A DNA stretch of 23,815 nt from Phycisphaerales bacterium (GCA_011053245.1 DRGS01000090.1:1-23815); one strand, 5' to 3'. Shown: positions 8,413-15,950, counted from the first letter of the stretch. Translations and numbers: made by a program. The notes: generated from the sequence alone by a model not told the origin.

Positions 8413-8742
8413 ATGGCAGATAATGTGATTGAACTTAACGACGGCATTTTTGATGAGACGATAAAAGAATCTGAGGTTCCCGTGCTGGTAGATTTCTGGG
8501 CTCCATGGTGCGGACCCTGTAAGATGATCGCTCCTATCATCGAAGAGATCGCCGACGAATACGGCGACAAAGTCAAAGTCTGCAAAGTCGATACCGACGA
8601 ACATCGCGAAGCTGCCGTAGAGTACGCCATCAACGCGATCCCGACGGTCATCCTTTTCAATAAAGGCGAGATCGCCCAGAAGTGGGTCGGCCTCACCACA
8701 AAGAAGGACATCACAAAGGAACTGGACCAACTCATCGAATAA
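8413..8742 (+). CDS. trxA: Thioredoxin
   Basis: This 109-residue cytoplasmic disulfide reductase has the standard size and fold. The active site is in LVDFWAPWCGPCKMIAP (WCGPC at about residues 31-35). The family's cis-proline loop appears as AINAIPTVILFNKG, and the conserved KVDTDE strand follows CKV. The ATG at 8413 has AAGGA 7 nt upstream; an in-frame TTG at 8407 would add only two residues and has no advantage. It is transcribed from its own predicted promoter and ends against a minus-strand gene, with a palindromic repeat in between. The family reduces ribonucleotide reductase, peroxiredoxins and other proteins, with electrons from thioredoxin reductase (not in the window). Confidence 0.95.
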   Translation: MADNVIELNDGIFDETIKESEVPVLVDFWAPWCGPCKMIAPIIEEIADEYGDKVKVCKVDTDEHREAAVEYAINAIPTVILFNKGEIAQKWVGLTTKKDITKELDQLIE

Positions 8743-8757
8743 CCGGCCCCACATGCT

Positions 8758-8796
8758 GTCATTGCGAAGGAGCCGTAGGCGACTGCGGCAATCTCT
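8758..8796. repeat. REP-like palindromic element between convergent genes
   Basis: The 39-nt segment starts GTCATTGCGAAGGAGC and ends GCGGCAATCTCT. Its arms are imperfectly complementary: ATTGC near 8761 pairs with GCAAT near 8788. From memory, dispersed repeats of the form GTCATTGCGAG...GCAATCTC occur in many bacterial genomes. It sits in the 64-bp gap between convergent thioredoxin and GrpB-family genes, where it could act as a bidirectional transcription barrier. There is no T-tract, so it is not a canonical terminator. Confidence 0.5.
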
Positions 8797-8806
8797 GACT
8801 CAACGA

Positions 8807-9319
8807 CTATGCGTACTTCCTCGCCTGTTCTTCAACTCTTCTAATAAACTCAGTCTTGGCAGTTGCAAAATCATTGCTATCTTCCCATTCTCGTTTCGCC
8901 AATTCTTTTTTCAGCAAGGCGTATTCTTCAGCCGTTCCGGGATTGACTCTCAAATAATCCCGGAATAGCAAATGTCTCTGCCAGAATTTGCTGTCAATCT
9001 CTGTCATATGGACATGATGCGTCGCCGTGCCATTGACCGATTTCTTAAAAAACCGCCGATCCGGCATCACATCCTCATATTCCGGAAAGTATGTATAGCC
9101 CATGTTCACAATTCCAGAAACAAGACTATCTGCTACAGAGAAATCAACCAGCCCAACCATAATATCGATTATGGGCTTACTAACCAAACCCACCACAGCC
9201 GTACTGCCAACATGCTCGATCCCAGCAACCGAATCCCCCAGACACCCAACAAGCAAGCCGCACTCCCCCTCAAACATCTTCACCCAACCCGCATCATATT
9301 CAACTAACATTATTTTCAT
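8807..9319 (-). CDS. GrpB family protein (UPF0157, nucleotidyltransferase-like fold)
   Basis: This 170-residue protein has the signature of the GrpB/UPF0157 family: VEYDAGWVKMFEGE at the start, then IEHVGSTAVVGLVSKPIIDI with the nucleotidyltransferase-like GST...D/I block, then a His-rich segment NGTATHHVHM and the C-terminal FRDYLRVNPGTAEEYALLKK. The family belongs to the nucleotidyltransferase superfamily by sequence similarity; substrates are generally unknown. Its ATG directly abuts the TAA of the upstream methyltransferase gene on the minus strand (no gap), so the two are probably co-transcribed. A second in-frame ATG lies three codons in, so the exact start is slightly uncertain. Together with the two methyltransferases it looks like an accessory block, because such genes are patchily distributed. 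Confidence 0.88.
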   Translation of the reverse strand: MKIMLVEYDAGWVKMFEGECGLLVGCLGDSVAGIEHVGSTAVVGLVSKPIIDIMVGLVDFSVADSLVSGIVNMGYTYFPEYEDVMPDRRFFKKSVNGTATHHVHMTEIDSKFWQRHLLFRDYLRVNPGTAEEYALLKKELAKREWEDSNDFATAKTEFIRRVEEQARKYA

Positions 9320-10078
9320 TTACTCATCCTGTTTTATCGCTCCAACCGTCAGCGTTCCACAACAATCTTTATTGTTATTTGCGTTGTATCTGATCAATTT
9401 CAAATCAAAACCTGCTCCGCGTGCTTCGCTAAGAATATCTTTCCAGTGCCCGATATATCGGCTTGGTAGATAAGTTTTGTCATTGAACTTTGCCAGCCTT
9501 CCATAGCTTTTGTCTTCAAATGGCACATAAACCACTTTCTTAACGATCTTGTGCCCCTTGCATGTCTGCGAGAATAATTTTCTATCCACCGGCCCGCACA
9601 TCGTAAGCAATACAAAAAGTCCGCCATCTTTTAAGATATTAAATACGTTACTCAAATACGCCTTTCTATCCTTGCTTTCAGTAATGCAATGCAGGCACAA
9701 ACCGTCTATTACCAGATCGAACTTGCCGAGACTTTTGACATTCAAGTTGCAAACATCGCCTTGCCGGAACTTGATATCAAGACCTTTCGATTGTTCCTTT
9801 GCCATAGCGATAGCGGTTTTGCTAATATCAATGCCGATTCCACTAAAACCCTTTTTGCAAACCCGCCTCAATATAGGCCCCGTCCCACACCCAAGCTCAA
9901 TAACCCTACCGCCTTTAGGAGCCCACGGCTGAGAAAGAACATCTTTCAAAAAGTTGTTGGTTTCCGGAATGCACGACTTACCAGTTGTTCTGCTTCCCTT
10001 CTGGCCCCAGACTTCAATGCCTTCCTTTTTCATCCAACGATAAACAACCTCATGACCTTCGTATGCTTTCTTCGTCAT
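9320..10078 (-). CDS. Class I SAM-dependent methyltransferase
   Basis: This 252-residue protein has a Rossmann-type methyltransferase core. Motif I is VIELGCGTGPILRRV (about residues 59-73) and the acidic motif II end is GIGIDISKTAIAMA. The motif III region is IKFRQGDVCNLN, and the motif IV/post-I segment is FDLVIDGLCLHCITE. No signal peptide or membrane segment is present. The substrate cannot be read from the sequence; small molecules are as likely as macromolecules. The N-terminal 55 residues (YEGHEVVYRWMKKEGIEVWG) resemble a lid that closes over a small substrate, which is inference. It is directly followed by the GrpB-family gene and preceded, after 53 nt, by another methyltransferase gene in the same direction. 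Confidence 0.85.
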   Translation of the reverse strand: MTKKAYEGHEVVYRWMKKEGIEVWGQKGSRTTGKSCIPETNNFLKDVLSQPWAPKGGRVIELGCGTGPILRRVCKKGFSGIGIDISKTAIAMAKEQSKGLDIKFRQGDVCNLNVKSLGKFDLVIDGLCLHCITESKDRKAYLSNVFNILKDGGLFVLLTMCGPVDRKLFSQTCKGHKIVKKVVYVPFEDKSYGRLAKFNDKTYLPSRYIGHWKDILSEARGAGFDLKLIRYNANNNKDCCGTLTVGAIKQDE

Positions 10079-10131
10079 ACATCACTTTCTTTCCTGATTA
10101 ATCTATAAATAATACAGCTTTATGGCGCATC

Positions 10132-10968
10132 CTACGCTTTCTGCCCTATGAAAACACAATGTTCGCCTGCGCCTAAAATTGAAGGGGTGGTACTTGTTTT
10201 GATTATCAGGTCCAGTAATATCTTCCAAGTATGTTCGTTGTTGACGAGTTGGTTGATTCTATCATTCAAAAAGGCAGCGATACCCTCGCATGAAAAAGCT
10301 TCGATCAACTCGATACCTTGTTGTTGATACAGGCTTGGGATATCTTCCGTGTTGGCAAAGTACGCATCGGTAAACTGTGCAGGATCCTCCTTCAGATTCA
10401 AATAAACTCCTGTCTCGATAAGTTGATTGATCTGCTCTTCGTGACCGGCGAGATACTCTTGGGCTGCATTTGGAGACCATCTGAAGATATCCCGAATGAC
10501 AGATAGCCTGGGGATAATGGCAGAGAAGATGTAACCGCCGGGTTTGGTTACACGATAGGCTTGCTCTATTGCTTGAATTCGTTCATACTCTTTTGTCAGA
10601 TGATACAATGGCCCCAGCAATAAAGTCAGATCATACGAATCGCTTTCAATGCCGCTTAGATCAACAGCATTTCTTTCATGGATACCGTCAAGATAGGCAG
10701 TTAACTCCTGCTGCTCGATTTGCTGCTGAGCCTTCTGCAAAAGCATGGGAGACAAATCCAGCAGGGTTACATGATAGGCCTGTTGTAATAAGTGAATGGT
10801 GTATCGGCCTGGGCCACCTCCTATGTCAATACACCGGTTGCCGGGAACGAGATATTTATGAATAAAATGCAACGTGACTTCATATTCTATCCTTGCATAG
10901 ACGTCGTGCTGTAAACGCTGCCACTCCATCTCAGGATTGCTGTCATAATACCGTTTCACTCTTTCCAT
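10132..10968 (-). CDS. Class I SAM-dependent methyltransferase
   Basis: This 278-residue protein starts MERVKRYYDSNPEMEWQRLQ, a start typical of small class I methyltransferases. Motif I is RCIDIGGGPGRYTIHLLQQ and motif II ends in VTLLDLSPMLLQKAQQQ. YDLTLLLGPLYHLTKEYER gives the post-I and substrate region, and AYRVTKPGGYIFSAIIPR is the motif VI-like strand. The long Gln/Glu-rich second half is also typical of Firmicutes homologues, so horizontal acquisition is plausible (inference from style, not a search). The substrate is unknown. It is not closely similar to the adjacent methyltransferase, so the pair is not a simple tandem duplication. An AAAGGTAG purine stretch lies about 8-10 nt before the ATG. 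Confidence 0.87.
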   Translation of the reverse strand: MERVKRYYDSNPEMEWQRLQHDVYARIEYEVTLHFIHKYLVPGNRCIDIGGGPGRYTIHLLQQAYHVTLLDLSPMLLQKAQQQIEQQELTAYLDGIHERNAVDLSGIESDSYDLTLLLGPLYHLTKEYERIQAIEQAYRVTKPGGYIFSAIIPRLSVIRDIFRWSPNAAQEYLAGHEEQINQLIETGVYLNLKEDPAQFTDAYFANTEDIPSLYQQQGIELIEAFSCEGIAAFLNDRINQLVNNEHTWKILLDLIIKTSTTPSILGAGEHCVFIGQKA

Positions 10969-11085
10969 TTAATTAGCTACCTTTCTGACCCAACAATTAC
11001 AAAAAAACTTAACACAACAAACCGTAGCCCCGGCCACGCCCATGCGGTTATCAAAATCCAAATGTTTTATATTTTCTTGCAGACG

Positions 11086-11110
11086 TAAATAGGGGACAGT
11101 CACCTATTTA
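11086..11110. repeat. REP-like palindrome (TAAATAGG...CCTATTTA)
   Basis: TAAATAGG (11086-11093) and CCTATTTA (11103-11110) are perfect 8-nt reverse complements around a 9-nt loop (GGACAGTCA). From memory, the sequence AGGGGACAGTCACCTATTT is widespread in bacterial genomes near REP-associated tyrosine transposases and repeats; no transposase is visible here. It lies in the 281-bp non-coding stretch 10969-11249, which otherwise holds only the kinase remnant. Confidence 0.55.
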
Positions 11111-11143
11111 CTTGATCATCAACTTAACTTTGCCCGCAACCAC

Positions 11144-11178
11144 CAACTAACCCACCGACAACACCAACGGTATATCCA
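11144..11178. repeat. 35-bp perfect direct repeat, copy A (partner at 12422-12456)
   Basis: These 35 nt (starting CAACTAACCCACC and ending GGTATATCCA) are identical to 12422-12456, 1,278 bp to the right. They comprise the 3' ends of the remnant and of the intact kinase gene, plus three nt beyond the stop. The TlpA-like gene lies between the copies. Confidence 0.9.
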
Positions 11179-11212
11179 GATGAAAAGTCGACCCCTCGCC
11201 CAGGGTGCTTTC
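11147..11212 (-). pseudogene. Remnant of a second histidine kinase gene (last 22 codons incl. stop)
   Basis: Read on the minus strand, these 66 nt encode ESTLGEGSTFHLDIPLVLSVG plus TAG. This is exactly the C-terminus of the intact histidine kinase whose gene ends at 12425. The two copies differ at 7 codons, all synonymously and all in the first 12 codons; the last part and the stop are identical. Upstream on the minus strand the similarity stops abruptly at 11212 and an in-frame TAA follows a few codons further out, so only the tail survives. The synonymous-only divergence implies that this was once part of a functional paralogous kinase. It is not simply a copy made when the neighbouring gene inserted. 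Confidence 0.8.
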
Positions 11213-11249
11213 TTTATAAAATTAAAAATCTGACAGAAGCTTGGAATTA

Positions 11250-12359
11250 TTACTCTTCATTCAAAAGCTTCATGATTACCGGCTTAAGGTCTTTAATTCT
11301 GCTGGAGCCAACACGAACTAACTTGCCTTCCCTGTCAATTAGCAAATAACTAGGCAGACTCAAAATTCCATATTGCTTTGCAAGCGGGTGAAAATATGAT
11401 GACTTTGAGACGTCTGGAGTAACCAGTTGGGGCCATTTAATTTTCTTTTTTTTCACATAGTTTTTAAGTTCATTGATCTTATAGTCATTGAATACTCCAA
11501 TCACACGGAAACCTTCGTCGTAATAGTCATGATATACTTCTTTGATTTGTGGAATTTCTTCTAAACAAAAACCACACCAAAAAGCCCAGTACTCGACCAA
11601 CACCACGTTCCCCCTGAAATCTTTCAAGTCAAGCGTATTTCCATCCAGGTCCTGACCTTTATACTCGACGATTTTCCCGATATCTGCTTTGGTGGAATTT
11701 CTGGTCAAAATTAACTGATGCCCTTCGCTTTCAATCGGCATTTGTTCAAGGACCCATGTTGACCACTTCACTTTTGTATCTTGGTTGAGATGCCCCATTC
11801 TTATCGCCTTAGCCATTAAACGACCTGCTTCCGGCTGTTCTTTTCGTGACAGCTCAAAATCAGTAATTTGCCGTATATCCTGTTCGGACAAATGCATCAA
11901 ATGCGTATTGACATGATAAATATTAAGTGACCAGAACAATTCCGTTGCCAGCGTTTTTTTTAAATAATTCTCGTCATCCATCATGTCATATAATGTCGAC
12001 TCATATTGGTTAGGCAATGAACGCAAGTGGTAAAAACAGTCCTCAATGTCATCTAATTTCATAATAAGATACGGTTTAAATTGGGCATCTGAAAGATTGC
12101 AGTTCTCAAGTTCACTAATAACATCGATGCGTTTTTTTCGCAATTCATGATTCTGTTTATTCCAGTCATCCCACATCTGATCGGTTGCATCAGGCCCTAG
12201 CCGTTCAGGGATCAACCTGGTTATCTGGTCGATTCGCTCGATGACCTCTTTACTGTTTTGCAAAACCATTTCAGCATTGACTGTAAAATGTCTTAATGTG
12301 ATCAATGCTCCCAAAAAAAACGCTACAATGATAACATTCCGTATTGCTCTACTCTTCAT
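11250..12359 (-). CDS. Membrane-anchored TlpA/ResA-like thiol-disulfide oxidoreductase
   Basis: The product is 369 aa from ATG 12359, or 375 aa from ATG 12377. One N-terminal membrane anchor (RNVIIVAFFLGALITLRHF) is followed by an alpha-helical, charged domain of about 200 residues with no family I recognise. A C-terminal thioredoxin-fold domain follows (IVEYKGQDLDGNTLDLKDF; NVVLVEYWAFWCGFCLEEIP; SLPSYLLIDREGKLVRVG). The CxxC is WCGFC at residues 262-265 of the shorter form. The topology suggests a periplasmic reductase or isomerase like TlpA or ResA. Such proteins reduce apocytochrome c cysteines or other exported thiols, but the partner here is unknown. The start at 12359 is preferred because AAGGA lies 7 nt upstream; the upstream ATG has a poor site. 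The gene is AT-rich compared with the kinase beside it and is enclosed by a duplicated kinase 3' end, so it may be an insertion. Confidence 0.85.
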   Translation of the reverse strand: MKSRAIRNVIIVAFFLGALITLRHFTVNAEMVLQNSKEVIERIDQITRLIPERLGPDATDQMWDDWNKQNHELRKKRIDVISELENCNLSDAQFKPYLIMKLDDIEDCFYHLRSLPNQYESTLYDMMDDENYLKKTLATELFWSLNIYHVNTHLMHLSEQDIRQITDFELSRKEQPEAGRLMAKAIRMGHLNQDTKVKWSTWVLEQMPIESEGHQLILTRNSTKADIGKIVEYKGQDLDGNTLDLKDFRGNVVLVEYWAFWCGFCLEEIPQIKEVYHDYYDEGFRVIGVFNDYKINELKNYVKKKKIKWPQLVTPDVSKSSYFHPLAKQYGILSLPSYLLIDREGKLVRVGSSRIKDLKPVIMKLLNEE

Positions 12360-12421
12360 ACAGATGTCCTTGTCCATTATTCCATTACTTTTATCGACTA
12401 CCTTAATCTGTAATCACCGAT

Positions 12422-12456
12422 CAACTAACCCACCGACAACACCAACGGTATATCCA
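12422..12456. repeat. 35-bp perfect direct repeat, copy B (partner at 11144-11178)
   Basis: This is the copy located at the true 3' end of the haem-c histidine kinase gene, with stop codon at 12427-12425 on the minus strand. Identity with copy A extends imperfectly to about 12490. Confidence 0.9.
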
Positions 12457-14032
12457 AATGAAATGTCGACCCCTCCCCTAACGTACTCTCGATCGATATC
12501 TCCCCAGCCAGAAGTTCCGTCAGTTCCTTACATATCGCAAGACCCAGCCCTGACCCGTCCCCTTGTCGCGTTATCGACCCGTCCACCTGCCGAAACTTTT
12601 CAAATACCTTATCGTAATTATCCTCCGCTATCCCCGGCCCCGTATCGGTCACCGACATCCGAACCGTCTTTTCATCTAACATCTTCGCCGACACCACAAC
12701 CTTACCATCCTCCGGCGTAAACTTGATCGCGTTACTGAGCAGATTATACAGCACCTGCTGAACCTTACCGTAATCCGTCGTAACCAGCGGAATATCATCC
12801 TCGACATTCAGCTCGATCGTAACCCTGTGCTGCTCGGCCATCGCATAATAAAACGCCACAAGCCCCTGACACAACGTAAGAATACTCGTCTTTTCAAGAT
12901 GTAATCGCATCTTACCCGCCTCCGCCTTAGCAAGATCGAGAAGATCGTTGATCATATTAAGCAGTGCCCGCCCGCTGGTGATTATATTCTCGGCATACCT
13001 CCTGGACTTATCGATGTCGCCCGCCGGCTTTTCACGAAGTATCTGCGCAAACCCCAATATCGCGTTCAGCGGCGTCCGAACCTCATGCGACATATTCGCA
13101 AGAAATTCGCTTTTCAGCTTATTCGCCTTGAACAGTTCGATATTCCGATCCGAAAGCTGAGCGATCTTACCGTCGAGAGTCTTATTCGCCTGCCGCAGCT
13201 TCTCCTGCGATTCCTGCAAACCGTCAAGCATAGCATTGAACGCATCGGAAAGTTTCTCGTACTCGTCATCGCTCTTGATCGCGCTCCGCGCATCGAGATT
13301 ACCTTCCGAAACATTACTGACAAGCGCACGCAACTGCCGTATCGGACGCAGTATGATCCGTTGAGCTATCGAATAAAACGCAACCATCGCACCCGCCGCC
13401 GCCATTAGTCCCGCGACGATTATCCAGAGGCGGTTCATCAATCTCGTCCTGGCGACATCCCGCGCCGGCGTCCGCGTAACAATCGCACCTACCGCCTCGT
13501 TCTTATTGAAAACCGCCGCCGTCCCCTGCTGATTATGGCACACAATACACGCATCCATCGCCCGCACGACCCGCACATAATTGTTACGCGCAGGCTCCCC
13601 ATCCGCCTCCTCGATCCAAGCCGCATCGTAACGATACTCATCTGCGACCAATTCGTCGATCGCTTCCCGCTGTTTCGCCATTATCTGTCCCGGCCCAATT
13701 TTCTCCGGACCGTTAAGACGAAACCATTGTACGATCAGCTCCTCGGGATTGCGAACCACACCCGTTTCATTCAACGCAGGCAGCCCCTTTTCGATATTGC
13801 TGTCTAATTGGAAGTGCCGCAAAAAAACCATATCCGCGATCGCACGCCCCGAATCCAAAGCGTTCTTTTCCGTAAGCTTACCCATCCAGAAATACGGAAG
13901 CATAAGCGCAAGGCCAAGAATAAGAAGAACCGCACCCCCGAACTGAAGCCGACACTTTTCACCTATCGAAAGAGGCTTAAGCTTCGCCTTACGCAGGACA
14001 ACATCGATAAATGAACGCAACTTACCAAACAT
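12425..14032 (-). CDS. Sensor histidine kinase with periplasmic c-type haem (DUF3365/Tll0287-like) domain
   Basis: This 535-residue membrane sensor kinase has TM1 at about 32-49 (GGAVLLILGLALMLPYF). A periplasmic domain runs to about 200, and TM2 spans about 202-222 (LWIIVAGLMAAAGAMVAFYS). HAMP (RPIRQLRALVSNVSEGNLDA) and a coiled coil follow. HisKA has FLANMSHEVRTPLNAILGF with phospho-acceptor His316. HATPase has N-box NLLSNAIKFTPEDG, G1 DTGPGI and G2 GSGLGLAICKEL. The sensor domain holds a CxxCH haem-binding site, Cys162-Ile-Val-Cys165-His166, within a DUF3365-like sequence (LIVQWFRLNGPEKIGPGQ; YVRVVRAMDACIVCHNQQG). It therefore probably senses redox state or a haem ligand in the periplasm. 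No receiver domain is present and no response regulator gene is nearby, so the partner is unknown. It lies 42 nt downstream of aspS on the same strand and may be read through from it. AAGG precedes the ATG by 7 nt. Confidence 0.92.
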   Translation of the reverse strand: MFGKLRSFIDVVLRKAKLKPLSIGEKCRLQFGGAVLLILGLALMLPYFWMGKLTEKNALDSGRAIADMVFLRHFQLDSNIEKGLPALNETGVVRNPEELIVQWFRLNGPEKIGPGQIMAKQREAIDELVADEYRYDAAWIEEADGEPARNNYVRVVRAMDACIVCHNQQGTAAVFNKNEAVGAIVTRTPARDVARTRLMNRLWIIVAGLMAAAGAMVAFYSIAQRIILRPIRQLRALVSNVSEGNLDARSAIKSDDEYEKLSDAFNAMLDGLQESQEKLRQANKTLDGKIAQLSDRNIELFKANKLKSEFLANMSHEVRTPLNAILGFAQILREKPAGDIDKSRRYAENIITSGRALLNMINDLLDLAKAEAGKMRLHLEKTSILTLCQGLVAFYYAMAEQHRVTIELNVEDDIPLVTTDYGKVQQVLYNLLSNAIKFTPEDGKVVVSAKMLDEKTVRMSVTDTGPGIAEDNYDKVFEKFRQVDGSITRQGDGSGLGLAICKELTELLAGEISIESTLGEGSTFHLDIPLVLSVG

Positions 14033-14074
14033 AAGGGTGCCTTAAAACGTCGACTTATCTTCACACACAACCCA

Positions 14075-15856
14075 TTACGATGGATCGTGCGAATGCTTCT
14101 GCGTTCGTATATTAAGCTCGTTAAGCTGAGCCTGATCCACCGGACTCGGCGCCTCAGACATCAGGCACTGCCCGCGCTGCGTTTTCGGAAAAGCGATAAC
14201 ATCCCGAATATTATCCGTATTCGTCAGCAGCATCACCAACCTATCCAGCCCGAACGCTATCCCGCCATGCGGCGGCGCACCGTATTCGAGAGCCTTAAGG
14301 AAAAATCCGAACCTGTCCGCAGCCTGCTCCTTACTGATATTCAAAAGATCGAACACTTTCGCCTGCGTCACCGGATCATGGATACGGATCGACCCGCCCC
14401 CGATCTCCGAACCGTTAACCACAAGGTCATACGCCTGCGAATTAATATTGCCAGGATCGCTTTCCAGCTTACCCAGATCCTCCGCCACCGGAGCCGTAAA
14501 CGGGTGATGCAGCGAATCATACCGGCCCGCCTCCTCGTTCCACTCCAACATCGGAAAATCAACAACCCACACAAACTCACGGGCATCGTCGGCATACAAC
14601 TCAAGATCCTTGCCCAACTTCACTCGCAAAGCCGCCAGCGCCTTATTCGCCGTCGATTCCTTATCCGCTATGAGCAAAATAAGATCCCCGTCCTTCGCCC
14701 CGAAAATCTCTATCAGTTTCGCCTTCTGCTCGTCCGAGAAGAACTTCACGATACTGCTCTTTAGCCCGTCGCTATCGACCTTTATCCAAGCAAGCCCCTT
14801 CGCCCCATAGTCGCTCGCGAACTTCGTAAGCCCCTTTTCGATATCGCTTCGTGAGAATTTCGCACCGCCCTCAGCGCAAAGACCCTTAACGACCCCGCCC
14901 CGTTCGACCGTCGAAGTAAACACCTTAAAATCGCAATCCTTAACGATATCCGAAACATTCTTCAGCTTCATATCGAACCGCAGGTCAGGCCGATCGATAC
15001 CGTAATTGTCAACAGAATCCTTATAAGTGATCCGCGCTACCGGCAGCTTCACATCGACATCGAGGATCTCCTTGAAAACACGCGCGATCAGCTTTTCATT
15101 AACGCTAATCACATCTTCGCAATCGACAAAGCTCATCTCAACATCGATCTGCGTAAACTCAGCCTGCCGATCCGCCCGAGGATCCTCATCGCGGAAACAT
15201 CGAACGATCTGAAAATATTTATCCATACCAGCCACCATCAAAATCTGCTTAAACAACTGCGGCGATTGCGGCAGGGCATAAAACGAACCCTGATATAGAC
15301 GCGCAGGAACCAGATAATCCCGGGCACCCTCCGGCGTACTCTTACCTAACATTGGAGTTTCGATCTCCCAGAAGCCGTTCTCATCGAAATAATCGCGCAC
15401 GATCTTAGTAACTTTATGCCGAACATGCAGCTTATCCTGCATTTCGCTACGGCGAAGGTCGATATAACGATGCGTTAGGCGAAGTTCCTCGTTGACGCTT
15501 TCGGCGGTATCGATCTCAAAAGGCGGAGTTTTGGCGGTATTGAGGATTTCCAGCTCTTCAACGACGATCTCAATTTCCCCGGTCACCATCTTCGGGTTAT
15601 CCATGCCCTCAGTGCGTTTCGATACCGTGCCCTTAGCTGCGATTACCCACTCGCAGCGAAGGTCGCGGGCGGTTTTGTGGATTTCTGGCTGAGTTTCGGG
15701 GTTAAAAACCAACTGGACCAAGCCGTAGCGGTCACGAAGATCGATAAAAACAAGGTTGCCATGGTCGCGATAGGACTTTACCCAGCCGCAAACTATTACT
15801 GACTCGCCGACGTTAGCGGCGCGAAGATCGCCGCATGTGTTAGTACGTTTAAGCAT
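14075..15856 (-). CDS. aspS: Aspartyl-tRNA synthetase (bacterial type; non-discriminating signature)
   Basis: This 593-residue class II synthetase has the usual bacterial length. The N-terminal OB-fold anticodon domain contains VCGWVKSYRDHGNLVFIDLR. Class II motif 1 is RDYFDENGFWEIETPML and motif 2 is FQIVRCFRDEDPRADRQAEF. A bacterial GAD insert lies at about 290-410, and motif 3 is GIAFGLDRLVMLL. Residue 32 is His in the DHG turn. From memory, Leu is found here in tRNA-Asp-specific enzymes and His in non-discriminating ones that also make Asp-tRNA-Asn for GatCAB, so a non-discriminating enzyme is predicted. The ATG at 15856 has AGGA 9 nt upstream. A predicted promoter lies at 15898-15926. 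Confidence 0.95.
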   Translation of the reverse strand: MLKRTNTCGDLRAANVGESVIVCGWVKSYRDHGNLVFIDLRDRYGLVQLVFNPETQPEIHKTARDLRCEWVIAAKGTVSKRTEGMDNPKMVTGEIEIVVEELEILNTAKTPPFEIDTAESVNEELRLTHRYIDLRRSEMQDKLHVRHKVTKIVRDYFDENGFWEIETPMLGKSTPEGARDYLVPARLYQGSFYALPQSPQLFKQILMVAGMDKYFQIVRCFRDEDPRADRQAEFTQIDVEMSFVDCEDVISVNEKLIARVFKEILDVDVKLPVARITYKDSVDNYGIDRPDLRFDMKLKNVSDIVKDCDFKVFTSTVERGGVVKGLCAEGGAKFSRSDIEKGLTKFASDYGAKGLAWIKVDSDGLKSSIVKFFSDEQKAKLIEIFGAKDGDLILLIADKESTANKALAALRVKLGKDLELYADDAREFVWVVDFPMLEWNEEAGRYDSLHHPFTAPVAEDLGKLESDPGNINSQAYDLVVNGSEIGGGSIRIHDPVTQAKVFDLLNISKEQAADRFGFFLKALEYGAPPHGGIAFGLDRLVMLLTNTDNIRDVIAFPKTQRGQCLMSEAPSPVDQAQLNELNIRTQKHSHDPS

Positions 15857-15897
15857 TATATTCCATCCTATTCTAAGAATTCCATCAAAAGCGTCTT

Positions 15898-15926
15898 AAA
15901 ATAGCATGAAAACAACAGAAAGTCAA
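15898..15926 (-). promoter_or_regulatory. Predicted sigma70-type promoter of aspS
   Basis: On the minus strand TTGACT (15926-15921; 5 of 6 consensus) is followed by a 17-nt spacer and TATTTT (15903-15898; 4 of 6). It lies 41 nt upstream of the aspS ATG, which is a normal leader length. It is the only good promoter match between aspS and the repeat block. Confidence 0.5.
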
Positions 15927-15950
15927 TATCAATCTGTTAGGCTTGGCAGG

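Noticed and set aside
11144..12456. The 35-bp direct repeat as attL/attR of an integrative element
   Set aside because: There is no integrase, the copies lie in a protein gene and the flanking synonymous differences point to a paralogous kinase remnant, not a site-specific integration duplicate.
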